The notes beneath the pieces are model-generated. The model was not told the DNA's origin. It saw nothing but the letters and a program-made list of their open reading frames with translations, and did not search any database. Shown one piece after another: positions 18,072-26,706 of a stretch of 64,000 nucleotides of DNA; the stretch's first letter is position 1, and every line of letters starts with the position of its first letter. Source of the stretch: Nocardia brevicatena NBRC 12119 (GTDB taxonomy: Bacteria; Actinomycetota; Actinomycetes; Mycobacteriales; Mycobacteriaceae); contig NZ_BAFU01000247.1 of assembly GCF_000308495.1 (NCBI RefSeq), positions 62,001-126,000 on the forward strand, written 5' to 3'. The translations under genes were made by a program, and so were the position numbers.

Positions 18072-18344
18072 TCACGTGCGGCCCGTGAAGCGCGGAAGCG
18101 CCCGATCGCGGTCCGAGGAGAAATGCGCCGCGGTGATCTCCTCCCTGGCACGAAGCTCCTCGCCGGTGAGCACATGCGCATCCGGACCGGGAAAGGTGAG
18201 CGCCCGGTGCCCGGTATCGGTCCAGTGGACCAGATACGGCGGCGAGCCGTTGCTCCCATGTACCTCTTCGATCAGCCCGTGCCGGACGGTCCCGCCGACA
18301 CTGCGTCCCTCGACCACCAGCCAGTCCCCCACCTTCGCGTGCAT
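18072..18344 (-). CDS. DUF1918 domain protein
   Basis: 90 residues; ATG 18344 follows GGCAGGAGG. The N-terminal 55 residues (MHAKVGDWLVVEGRSVGG, EEVHGSNGSPPYLVHWTDTG, FPGPDAHV) form the DUF1918 fold, a small SH3-like barrel common in actinobacteria and often near stress genes. No known activity. It follows a 32-codon frame that starts at 18474, with 31 bases between them. Confidence 0.88.
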   Translation of the reverse strand: MHAKVGDWLVVEGRSVGGTVRHGLIEEVHGSNGSPPYLVHWTDTGHRALTFPGPDAHVLTGEELRAREEITAAHFSSDRDRALPRFTGRT

Positions 18345-18375
18345 GGATCGACCTCCTGCCCGTCCGTCCCGACCG

Positions 18376-18474
18376 TCAGGCCACTCGCCGCGACGGGCCC
18401 GGGTAACGAGCCGCGACCCTCGACACGACCGGTGCCGCATGCCCGAGCAAGGCGATCGGTCCGACTACTTCCAT
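18376..18474 (-). CDS. Possible 32-residue small protein upstream of the DUF1918 gene
   Basis: ATG 18474 follows GAGAGAGG with an eight-base spacer. The product starts MEVVGPIALLGHAAPVVSRV and ends with a basic tail (RYPGPSRRVA). It has one short hydrophobic stretch. The support is the ribosome site, a DosR-like palindrome 86-104 bp upstream (the same spacing as other genes here) and the close downstream DUF1918 gene. No homologue recognised; it could also be a leader. Confidence 0.4.
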   Translation of the reverse strand: MEVVGPIALLGHAAPVVSRVAARYPGPSRRVA

Positions 18475-18560
18475 GGCGGAAACCTCTCTCGTGAATTCGA
18501 GCTGTCCTTCACGATCTCGCGTCCACCACGCCGGTCGGCAGTGCAACGTGTCACCATCTC

Positions 18561-18578
18561 GAGGGACGTTCGACCCAC
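18561..18578. promoter_or_regulatory. DosR-box-like palindrome
   Basis: GAGGGACGTTCGACCCAC contains GGGACGTTCGACCC, a near-palindrome with two changes from GGGACCTTCGTCCC. It lies 86-104 bp before the small minus-strand frame at 18474 and about 100 bp before a plus-strand terminator hairpin. Confidence 0.4.
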
Positions 18579-18676
18579 GAGCCGACCGCGGATTTCGACC
18601 GGTACGCCGCGAAGCCGCATGATGCGCCGGTCTCATATCGGAACGCCTGTGTCATGCCCGCTCCCAGGGGTCGTCA

Positions 18677-18715
18677 TCCCGCCCCGTCTCGGCTCGATGG
18701 GGCGGGACGGCTTTT
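18677..18715 (+). terminator. Intrinsic terminator-like hairpin, plus strand
   Basis: TCCCGCCCC pairs with GGGGCGGGA across a 13-base loop and is followed by CGGCTTTTT. Polarity is plus strand, yet no plus-strand gene precedes it: the nearest upstream genes run the other way. It may end a small RNA or insulate the WS/DGAT promoter. Confidence 0.6.
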
Positions 18716-18727
18716 TCGCCCGTGGAT

Positions 18728-18746
18728 AGGTGACCTTCGTCTCTGC
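18728..18746 (+). promoter_or_regulatory. DosR-box-like motif before the WS/DGAT gene
   Basis: GGTGACCTTCGTCTCTGCC, sharing 14 consecutive bases with the box at 4708. It lies 77-95 bp before ATG 18823. In M. tuberculosis the equivalent gene tgs1 is among the strongest DosR targets. Confidence 0.65.
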
Positions 18747-18822
18747 CGAGAGCCCGGCCGAGGAGGCACTCTGAAGGTGTCGGTGGTTCGCCGATCCTCA
18801 TCACATCCGAAAGCAGCCGACC

Positions 18823-20214
18823 ATGGGCTCGCCCGACCCCCATATGACCCAATCGGACCTGTTCGCCTGGAGCATGGAACAGGACCCCACGCTGCGCTCG
18901 ACCATCGCCACGGTACTGGTTCTCGATACGGAACCGGACTGGGAAGGCCTGGTCCACGTGTTGGCCCGGGGGACCCGTGTCGTACCGAGGCTGCGACACG
19001 TACTGTCCACCGCGCCGATGGACCTCGCGCCGCCGCGGTGGACACCGGACCCGAATTTCGATCTGTCCTGGCATCTGCGCCGGGCCGCCCTGCCGCCTCC
19101 GGCCGATCTGGCCACGGTACTCGAATTCGCGCGGACCGAGATCATGACCGCATTCGATCCGGCCCGGCCACTGTGGACGTTCACCGTGCTGACCGGCCTG
19201 CCGGGTGGCGGAAGCGCTGCCGTTCTCAAGGTGCACCACAGCCTGACCGATGGGATCGGCGGTATCCAGATCGCCGGAGAGATACTCGATCTCACGCGGG
19301 AGGGAACGAAACGCGAACCGGCCCGCAAACCCGTGGAACCCGCGCGAGGAACGCTCGGCGATATCGTGACCTGGAACTGGTCCACCGGGTACGGACTGCT
19401 TCGCAGTGGGCTGACGGCGGCGGCTTCCACCGCGCGGCAGACGCTGACCGACCCCATCCGGGCCGTTCGCAGCGGTACGGCGTTGGCCCTGTCCCTGGCG
19501 CGGCTCGCCCGGCCGGTCACCACGACACTCTCGCCCGTGATGACCGCACGTGGCCTGGGAAGGCGGTTGACGGTGCTCGAGGTCCCGCTCGACCGGCTGT
19601 CCGACTCCGCACGTCGGGCGGGGTGCACCGTGAACGATGCCTATCTCACCGCGTTGCTGCTGGGTTTGCGGGCATATCACGTCCGACACGACGCACCGCT
19701 CGCGCAGGTCCGCCTCACCATGCCGATCAGTGTCCGGACAGCCGGCGACCCCATCGGCGGTAACCGGATCACCCTGGCGAGGTTCGGACTCCCCGCCGAT
19801 ATCGACGATGTCACGGACATGATGCGAACCGTGCACTCCCACGTCGAACAGTGGCGGCACGAACCCGCGATACCGTGGTCCAACGCGGTGGCGGCGGTGT
19901 TCAACCGACTGCCGAGCGGAGCATTCGCGGAGATGCTGAAGCACGTCGATTTCGTCGCCTCCGATGTGCCGGGCTCGCCGGTTCCGTTGTATCTCGCCGG
20001 CGCCGAGGTCGAACGTATCCACGCTTTCGGCCCGACCCTGGGAACGGCTTTCAACGCCACCCTCGTCTCCCATATCGGAACCTGCTGTATCGGGATAAAT
20101 ATCGACACGGCAGCGGTACCCGACCTGCCGGTGTTCGCCAAGTGCCTCGACACCGGCTTCGACAGGGTGCTGAATTCGGGCGCGGAATCATCCGTATCAT
20201 CCGTATCGCGGTAG
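18823..20214 (+). CDS. Wax ester synthase / diacylglycerol acyltransferase (WS/DGAT)
   Basis: 463 residues, full length for the family. The catalytic HHSLTDGIGG lies at residues 138-147 and the N terminus keeps the typical TQSDLFAWSMEQ start; later blocks VNDAYLTALLLGLR and a C-terminal DVPGSPVPLYLAGA are conserved family regions. These enzymes make triacylglycerol or wax esters from acyl-CoA, storing carbon under hypoxia; the M. tuberculosis equivalent is Tgs1. The start at 18823 lacks a strong ribosome site; ATG 18844 is an alternative. It ends 12 bases before the convergent OtsB1-like gene. Confidence 0.93.
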   Translation: MGSPDPHMTQSDLFAWSMEQDPTLRSTIATVLVLDTEPDWEGLVHVLARGTRVVPRLRHVLSTAPMDLAPPRWTPDPNFDLSWHLRRAALPPPADLATVLEFARTEIMTAFDPARPLWTFTVLTGLPGGGSAAVLKVHHSLTDGIGGIQIAGEILDLTREGTKREPARKPVEPARGTLGDIVTWNWSTGYGLLRSGLTAAASTARQTLTDPIRAVRSGTALALSLARLARPVTTTLSPVMTARGLGRRLTVLEVPLDRLSDSARRAGCTVNDAYLTALLLGLRAYHVRHDAPLAQVRLTMPISVRTAGDPIGGNRITLARFGLPADIDDVTDMMRTVHSHVEQWRHEPAIPWSNAVAAVFNRLPSGAFAEMLKHVDFVASDVPGSPVPLYLAGAEVERIHAFGPTLGTAFNATLVSHIGTCCIGINIDTAAVPDLPVFAKCLDTGFDRVLNSGAESSVSSVSR

Positions 20215-20226
20215 CAGCGCTTCCGC

Positions 20227-23200
20227 TCACGAATGCGGACGACCCGCCATCCGAACGGTCTCCCCGGTCGACAGCCGCGCCACCTGGTCGCGGCAAACCA
20301 CCTCGATGGGGGGCGCGCCCCCGGGCTCCGAACACACCTCGACGTGGTCGCCGCTGACGCGCACCGTCAGCCTGTGGCCCCGATACACCATCGGAAACGA
20401 CAGAGCGCCCAGCGATTTCGGCCAGTACGGGCAGAAGATCAACTGGTCACGTCGGATCTCCAACCCGGTGAAGCAGCGCTGGAGCAGATCGACACTGCCG
20501 GCCATCGCGGCGAGATGGATCCCCTCGGCGGTGGTCCCGCCCTGGATATCGGCCACGTCCGAATCGAGTATCAGATCGAAGAATTCCATGGCCCGGTCTC
20601 GGTTGGCACGAGCGAGCACCCAGGAATGCACCAGGATGCTCAGCGTTGACCCATGCGAAGTCCTGGACAGGTAGTAGTCGATCGTCCGGGGAATCATCTC
20701 GGCGGGCAGCTCGTAGCCGAGGCGCCCGAGCAGTTCGCGGAGTTCGTCGGCCGAGAACAGATAGAACAGCATGAGCACATCCGCCTGCTTGGCCGCGCGA
20801 TAGCGGTTGACGTCATCGCCCTCGGCCTCCAGTATCCGATCCAACCGCTGGATGTTGCCGTAACGGCGGCGGTAGTGGTCCCAATCCAGTTCACGCAGTC
20901 GGTCGTAGCCCTCGAACTGGCTGATCACTCCCTCGTGGAACGGTACGTACATCCGATGTGCCACCTCGTGCCAGCGCGGTGGTTCCGAAGGGTGCACGCG
21001 GAGTTTCTCCAGGAGTTCGGACCGTGTGCGGGGAGGCAGGGCCGCGAGCGCGTCCAGCGCCCGCAGGATGGTCCAGGCGGCCATGATGTTGGTGTACGCG
21101 TTGTTGTCGACACCGGAGCCCGGCGCCTGCGGGGAGCCCGAGTGGAATTCGTCGGGACCGATCACACCACAGATCACATAGCGGTCGCGCCGGGTGTCGT
21201 GGTCGGCCAGGCCGGACCAGAAACGCGCGATCTCCACCAGCAGTTCGGCGCCGTACTCGGCGAGGAACTCGAGATCGCCGGTGGCCTGGTAGTAGTGCCA
21301 CACGGCGTAGGCGACGGCGGATCCGATGTGGTGTGCGCGGCTGCTCGGGTCCGGGTTCCAGCGACCCGACAGCGGGTTCAGGTGTAGCCGCTGGCTCTCC
21401 TCACGTCCGTCGCTGCCGGACTGCCAGGGGAACATCGCCCCCTCGAGGCCGGCTTCCGCGGCTGCCCGCCGCGCCTCCGGCAGGCGGCGGTGGCGATACC
21501 GCAGCAAGGACCGGGTCAGGACCGAAAAGCGCGGACTCAACACGGGGAAGACGAACAGTTCGTCCCAGAAGATATGCCCGCGGTAGGCCTCACCGTGCAG
21601 ACCGCGAGCGGGCACACCCACATCGAGATCCACGGTGTTCGGCGACACCGTCTGGACCAGGTGCAGCAGGTGCAGGCGCAGGACGCGCACCGCGTTCTCG
21701 TTGTGGTCGAGGTCGATGTGCAACCGCGCCCAGAGGTGATCCCATGCCCCCACATGCCCCTCGAACAACGCCGCGTAGTCCTCGGTTGCCGCCGCCCACC
21801 GCGCGGCCTCGTCCTCGGGCCCCGACGAGGCGGGATCGCGTCCGGTGAACACCCCCACCATCTTTTCCAGAACGACGGAGTCGCCGGCGCGTACCTCGAC
21901 ATCGAATTCGTGTCCTATGAACCCGTCACCGCGAACCGTTTCCCTTGCCGTCTCGATCGGCTTTCCGTTACGGCGCAGTATGTTGCGCGTAGCCACCGCC
22001 ACCGGTATCCGCGATCCGCTGGTCTGCGCGGCGACCAACACCGAATCATAGGACGGTGCTGCGGTCCGCACCTCGGTCAGATGTGTACCGGACAGGTCGC
22101 GGTAGCGTTCCACCAGACCGTTGCGGACCGTTCCGTCGAGCGTCGAGCGGATCCGCAACCGACCCGACCAGTTCTCGGCGGTGATCGTCGTCTCCAGCGC
22201 GCCCAGATGCGGGCGGTGCATGGCCGCGAACCGACGTTGGGTCACCCAGGTGATGCGCCCCGACTCGTCGCGAACCCGGAATCGGCGGAGCAGCTCCGCC
22301 CGGCGTATGTCCAATCGCTGCCGATATTCCAGCAGTTCGGCGGTGTCGAGATCGAACCGGTCACCGTCGTCGATCCGAAATGTCACCGGCAGCCAGTTCG
22401 GCAGGTTCACCAGGCTCTCGTTGTCGATGGTCTGTCCCGCTACGCGGTCCTGGAGCCGGTTGTACACACCGGCGACATAGGTGCCCGGGTAGTGATACTG
22501 CCCGGCGCGGCATTCCGGTGCCGCGCCACGGGTCGCGAAATAGCCGTTGCCGACCGTGCACAGCGCTTCGCGGAGCTTCTCCTGTCCCGGTTCGTAGCCC
22601 TCGAAAGTGAGCGCCCACGTATCCGCGCCGGAATCGCGCAGCAGCCGCATCATCCTTTCGAGAAGATCACGGACCCGACGTACCCCTGCGACGGAGAACC
22701 GGGCCGCGGTGAATCTGTCGGTGTTCTCGTCGTCACGCACGACAATGCCGAGACCGTCCCTCTCGACAACGTCGAAGGCGTCCTCATCGGTCATATCGTC
22801 GCCGAGATAGATCGGTAGCGCCGGAACGGCCAGACGTTCCAGAATCCAGCGCAGCGCGGCGCCCTTGTCCCAGTCGACATCCGGGCGCAATTCGACGATC
22901 TTCCGGCCGGAGGTAACCCGCAACCCTCGTTCACGCCCGACGTCGTAGACCGCGGCCGATACTCGGCCCACGGCCTCGTCCGATACAGTCCGGTAGTGAA
23001 CGGCGACCGCGAACCGTTTGTGCTCGACCAGGGCGCCCGGGATGTCCCGCAGTCGATCGCGTAGCTCGTCCGCGGCTTCGGCCAACTCGTGCTCCACGCC
23101 GGGAACGGCATCGTGCACATGGCGCGTACCATCCGGTGCCATCAACTCGAATCCGTGGCTGCCGGCAAGCCAGACTCCGGAGACAGGCAGACGTTCACAC

Positions 23201-24195
23201 AGGTCATCGAGATCGCGCCCGCTGATGACCGCGACAGGGCATTCGGCCGCCAACTCGGCCAGCGTCGCGTCCACGCCCTCGACCGGCCGGGCGGCCGCCG
23301 GGTCGGTGACGATCTCGGCCAGCGTGCCGTCGAAATCCAGGAGGACCGCAGCCTTCTCGGCGTCCAGTAGATCGGAGAACGCCGGCCAACGCTCGAAGAC
23401 ATCCGGAACCTCGGCTACCCGCCGAAGCCCGCCGAGAAGCCTTATGCGCGCCGCGTCGTCGACGGCGATATCGGCCCCGGCTGCCAGCAGCCGATCGGCG
23501 TGTGCCCCCCGGTCAATGCCTATGACCAGCGCGAAGCCCCCGTTTCTGCCCGCCGCGACCCCGGCTTCGGCATCCTCCACGACGACGACGCGCTCAGGTA
23601 CGGCGTGCAGTCGTCGTGCCGCCTCGAGCAGCATCGCCGGATCCGGTTTCCCGGCAAGGCCCAGCTCCGCGGCGTCCACGCCGTCGACCCGGACGGAGAA
23701 CAGACCGGCGAGACCGGCGGCCGCCAGCACCTGGGCACAGTGGCGGCTGGCGGAGAACACCGCTGTGCGGATCCCCTCGGAGCGAAGGCGCCGGATCAGC
23801 GCGACGGTCGAGGCGAACACCGATACGCCGTCGCGGGCGATTCGCTCCCGGAACAGGCGGTCCTTGCGGTTGCCGAGACCGCACACGGTCTCGGCCGTCT
23901 CCGGGTCGGTGGGATCACCCCAGGGCAGTTCGATGCCCCGGGCGGCGAGGAAATCGGCGACACCCTGGTATCGGGGCTTCCCGTCCACATACCTCAGATA
24001 GTCCGCCTCGGTGAACGGTGACAGATCACGGCCGGCTGCGGCCGGTCCGCCGGCCAGGTAGGCGTTGAACAACTCCGTCCATGCCGCGGCGTGAACCGTG
24101 GCGGTGTCGGTCACCACCCCGTCCATGTCGAAGATCACCGCGTCATGACGGCGCACATCGATTCGCGGCGATTCCGCCGCCACACTCTCCGTCAC
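20227..24195 (-). CDS. otsB1: HAD phosphatase / trehalose-phosphatase / GH65 glycosidase fusion (OtsB1-like, Rv2006 homologue)
   Basis: 1322 residues with a GTG start; M. tuberculosis Rv2006 is 1327. Three domains in order: a beta-phosphoglucomutase-like HAD (VIFDMDGVVTD near residue 20, later VVVEDAEAGVAAGR) to about 245; a second HAD of OtsB type (LLDFDGTLAEIVTD, CPVAVISGRD, YLGDDMTDEDAF) to about 505; and a GH65 maltose/trehalose-phosphorylase domain with acid motif VIGPDEFHSG then NNAYTNIMAAW, ending near residue 1310. Such a set would break a disaccharide by phosphorolysis and isomerise the beta-glucose-1-phosphate. The Mtb protein is DosR induced, although its trehalose-phosphatase activity is doubtful. 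A box-like motif lies 83-99 bp upstream. Confidence 0.92.
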   Translation of the reverse strand: MTESVAAESPRIDVRRHDAVIFDMDGVVTDTATVHAAAWTELFNAYLAGGPAAAGRDLSPFTEADYLRYVDGKPRYQGVADFLAARGIELPWGDPTDPETAETVCGLGNRKDRLFRERIARDGVSVFASTVALIRRLRSEGIRTAVFSASRHCAQVLAAAGLAGLFSVRVDGVDAAELGLAGKPDPAMLLEAARRLHAVPERVVVVEDAEAGVAAGRNGGFALVIGIDRGAHADRLLAAGADIAVDDAARIRLLGGLRRVAEVPDVFERWPAFSDLLDAEKAAVLLDFDGTLAEIVTDPAAARPVEGVDATLAELAAECPVAVISGRDLDDLCERLPVSGVWLAGSHGFELMAPDGTRHVHDAVPGVEHELAEAADELRDRLRDIPGALVEHKRFAVAVHYRTVSDEAVGRVSAAVYDVGRERGLRVTSGRKIVELRPDVDWDKGAALRWILERLAVPALPIYLGDDMTDEDAFDVVERDGLGIVVRDDENTDRFTAARFSVAGVRRVRDLLERMMRLLRDSGADTWALTFEGYEPGQEKLREALCTVGNGYFATRGAAPECRAGQYHYPGTYVAGVYNRLQDRVAGQTIDNESLVNLPNWLPVTFRIDDGDRFDLDTAELLEYRQRLDIRRAELLRRFRVRDESGRITWVTQRRFAAMHRPHLGALETTITAENWSGRLRIRSTLDGTVRNGLVERYRDLSGTHLTEVRTAAPSYDSVLVAAQTSGSRIPVAVATRNILRRNGKPIETARETVRGDGFIGHEFDVEVRAGDSVVLEKMVGVFTGRDPASSGPEDEAARWAAATEDYAALFEGHVGAWDHLWARLHIDLDHNENAVRVLRLHLLHLVQTVSPNTVDLDVGVPARGLHGEAYRGHIFWDELFVFPVLSPRFSVLTRSLLRYRHRRLPEARRAAAEAGLEGAMFPWQSGSDGREESQRLHLNPLSGRWNPDPSSRAHHIGSAVAYAVWHYYQATGDLEFLAEYGAELLVEIARFWSGLADHDTRRDRYVICGVIGPDEFHSGSPQAPGSGVDNNAYTNIMAAWTILRALDALAALPPRTRSELLEKLRVHPSEPPRWHEVAHRMYVPFHEGVISQFEGYDRLRELDWDHYRRRYGNIQRLDRILEAEGDDVNRYRAAKQADVLMLFYLFSADELRELLGRLGYELPAEMIPRTIDYYLSRTSHGSTLSILVHSWVLARANRDRAMEFFDLILDSDVADIQGGTTAEGIHLAAMAGSVDLLQRCFTGLEIRRDQLIFCPYWPKSLGALSFPMVYRGHRLTVRVSGDHVEVCSEPGGAPPIEVVCRDQVARLSTGETVRMAGRPHS

Positions 24196-24277
24196 ATCTT
24201 CAGTGTGAACCGGCCGGATGGCTTTCGACAGGAATCCGGGGCTGCATATCGGACCATGGGGTTCATTCGCCGACCTA

Positions 24278-24294
24278 CCTGGACAAGGGCCCGC
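24278..24294 (-). promoter_or_regulatory. DosR-box-like motif before the OtsB1-like gene
   Basis: Minus strand GCGGGCCCTTGTCCAGG shares 10 of 12 core positions with GGACCTTTGTCC. Position 83-99 bp before the GTG at 24195 fits the island pattern. Confidence 0.5.
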
Positions 24295-24584
24295 AAAACT
24301 CCACGGCCACGGCGGCTCGGGCACGCGGCTTCGTCGACATACCACCATGCCGGTCGGCGGCGAGGGGCCGACGAGCGGCAGAGCCTCATCTCGATCCCGT
24401 CGAGTACGCGCGAATACGCGCTCGCCCACGGCTTCACCGGCCCTGACGTGGGATGCCGACCTCGAATCGTTGGCCGATCGAAACAGAATTCTCACCGGGA
24501 CGGGGCGGGCGGATCATAAAGTGTCAGGCAGTTCCGTCGGCTCAGGTGACAGGCGCTCAACGGTACGGCCGAGGATGGAGGCGA

Positions 24585-25286
24585 ATGTCGAGCGATTCGG
24601 TATCCGGAAACGACAACGAGGGCGTCAGCCGCCGTGCCGCGCTCGGGTCCAGTGCCGCGGCATTGAGCGGAGCCGCGCTGGGCGCGGGGCTGTTCACCGC
24701 CACCGGCTGCGCGGACACGACGGCGACTCGGCTGCCGAACAGCGGTGAACTCGCCGAGAACCTGCAGAACTCTTCGCATCTGTTTCACCTCGGGTCCGCC
24801 GATCCGATGCGCTTCGATGGCGGTGCACTGCGGGGCGCCCACGAGGGCAACTTCCCGGCGCTGACCGGACAGCACGGCTCGGCATACCTCGCCCGGCTGG
24901 AGCCGGGCGGGATCCGTGAGCCGCACTGGCATCCCAGTGCGTGGGAGCTGAACTACCATATCTCCGGAACCGCGAAATGGACCATCCTCGGCACTCACTC
25001 CGACGGCAGCTACCGTACCGAGAATTTCGAAGCCCATCCGGGGGATCTGGTTTTCGCTCCACAAGGCTTCCTGCACTATTTCGAAAACGCGCGGACCGAC
25101 ACACCCCTCGAGGTCTTCATCGTTTTCAACACCAGCGCTGCCGAACCCGATGACGATATCGGTATCCGTGCCGCGATCAACGCCCTCCCCCGCTCGGTAC
25201 TCGCCACCGTGCTGAACATCCCCGAGTCGGCTCTGGCCGAAATACCCACGGATGTCGAACCGGTCGTGATCACCAAGCGCCACTGA
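24585..25286 (+). CDS. Tat-exported single-domain cupin (oxalate decarboxylase-like)
   Basis: 233 residues; ATG 24585 follows GATGGAGG. The N terminus has a twin-arginine signal (SRRAALGSSAAALSGAALG) ending in a TGC segment that could be a lipobox. The body is a cupin: EPHWHPSAWELNYHISG holds the metal-binding His/His/Glu set and DLVFAPQGFLHYFEN the fourth ligand, as in one half of bicupin oxalate decarboxylases. Likely an exported metal enzyme or sensor. It stands alone; the next gene is convergent. Confidence 0.85.
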   Translation: MSSDSVSGNDNEGVSRRAALGSSAAALSGAALGAGLFTATGCADTTATRLPNSGELAENLQNSSHLFHLGSADPMRFDGGALRGAHEGNFPALTGQHGSAYLARLEPGGIREPHWHPSAWELNYHISGTAKWTILGTHSDGSYRTENFEAHPGDLVFAPQGFLHYFENARTDTPLEVFIVFNTSAAEPDDDIGIRAAINALPRSVLATVLNIPESALAEIPTDVEPVVITKRH

Positions 25287-25361
25287 CAGCGGGCGATCTC
25301 CTATCGCCACCGACCGCCGAACCCCGCGGCCGGCCGGTGAGAGATCTGCCGGTGTCCCTCC

Positions 25362-26258
25362 TCAGCGCGAACCGCGAACCGCGGACAGATACCGCGGCCG
25401 TTGCCACTCCTGTTCGATTTCATCGGGTAGGTCGGGAACCGTCCGACCGTACGCGGTCGCCAGCTCGGCCAAACCGACAGCGCGCACCGACCAACCGTTG
25501 CCGAGCAGCCATTGCTCCGGATCGGTTCTTTCGTCGCGGTAGAAAAGGTCGGTCGGGTCGATATCGCCGAACGGGTTCTTATCGAAGTATTTGGACTCGA
25601 GGTTCGCGAAATGGATGGTCGCCGCGCCCGTCGGGGCGCTTTCCACACCGAGGCGACTGCCTGGTACGGAGAGATTATCGATGCGTTCGAACAATGCGTC
25701 CTGCGCCGCGCCGGGCAGATACGGCAGCAGACCCTCGGCCGACCACACCGTGGCCTCGTCGGCATTCAGTCCCGCCGCCGAGAGCGCCGCGGGCCAGTCG
25801 TCGCGCAGGTCGACGGCCACGGTTCGGCGTTCGGCCTTCGGTATGGCCGCGTGTTCGGCGAGAACCCGATCTTTGAACTCGAGCACCTTGGGTTGATCGA
25901 TCTCGAAGACGGTGGTTTCGGTGGGCCAGTCGAGCCGATAGGCTCTCGCATCCAGCCCCGCGGCCAGTATCACCGCCTGCCGGATACCGTCCGCGGCGGC
26001 CGTCAGGAAGAAGTCGTCGAAGAATTTGGTCCGAAATCCCATGAATCCGGGAACCAACGGCGTATCACCGATCTTCGGCGGGTCGGCCAGTAGTTCCAGG
26101 AAATGTGGTTCGCCCGCGGCATGGACGAACAGCGGCGCGTATTCGTCGCGGATCAATGGATCGGGATGGTCCGATTCCACTGCCCGGAACGTCGCGACCC
26201 CCAGCGCGGTGAGTCCCACACTGGTGACGATGTCCCATGCGTCTCCGTCGGTTCGAAT
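25362..26258 (-). CDS. SAM-dependent methyltransferase of the mycobacterial TIGR00027 family, probable ATT start
   Basis: 298 residues. Conserved opening RTDGDAWDIVTSVGLTAL, SAM-binding VILAAGLDARAYRLDWP and EIDQPKVLEFK, and AEGLLPYLP place it in the large family of O-methyltransferase-like proteins of Mycobacterium and Nocardia. No ATG, GTG or TTG precedes the conserved start; an ATT at 26258 sits eight bases after GGGGAGG and is the only well-placed codon. The next internal GTG (TSVG) would delete conserved residues. Either a rare ATT start or a mutated ATG. Confidence 0.85.
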   Translation of the reverse strand: MRTDGDAWDIVTSVGLTALGVATFRAVESDHPDPLIRDEYAPLFVHAAGEPHFLELLADPPKIGDTPLVPGFMGFRTKFFDDFFLTAAADGIRQAVILAAGLDARAYRLDWPTETTVFEIDQPKVLEFKDRVLAEHAAIPKAERRTVAVDLRDDWPAALSAAGLNADEATVWSAEGLLPYLPGAAQDALFERIDNLSVPGSRLGVESAPTGAATIHFANLESKYFDKNPFGDIDPTDLFYRDERTDPEQWLLGNGWSVRAVGLAELATAYGRTVPDLPDEIEQEWQRPRYLSAVRGSR

Positions 26259-26706
26259 GGCCGAAACACCTCCCCGATCGGGTCTTCGGATATGGATATG
26301 ACAATTGTTCGGGCAAAAGAGCGGGCCTCGGGTAGCGGTACGGACCCGCCGGCCCGCGGCAAACCGCAAGTCACGACAACCGCAGACAATTCTATGACCG
26401 GCCCGCAGGATCGAGGGGCCCGGCACCGTTGCGGCAACGCGGCATTTGCGATCCGATCCGTACTCGCGATAACGATCTCGCATCCGCCGGCGCCGTGTCC
26501 ACGACTGCGAACCCGCACCGATGCCGGGCCCCTCGCCCTCCACGACCGGTCGCTGCGAGATCCGGGTCGATTGGCCACACCGGAATCGGCCCGGTCCGAC
26601 CGCACCGGCGGTAACACGACCGGGCTCGGCCGGCGGTCGACGTGTACGTGGTGATCGCGCCCGACGGCCGGTGTCGACGTCACCGACCGCATATTCCCGT
26701 CCGCTA
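26259..26706. other. Intergenic region without recognised gene
   Basis: About 450 bp between two minus-strand genes. Open frames here are antisense or GC-driven and show no recognisable protein motif. Presumably holds the methyltransferase promoter. Confidence 0.5.

Noticed and set aside
18652-20073. 473-codon open frame antisense to the WS/DGAT gene
   Set aside because: Low-complexity Arg/Gln/Gly content and no ribosome site; it mirrors the codon structure of the sense gene.
21490-22818. 442-codon open frame opposite the OtsB1-like gene
   Set aside because: Shadow of the GH65 domain on the other strand; no recognisable fold.
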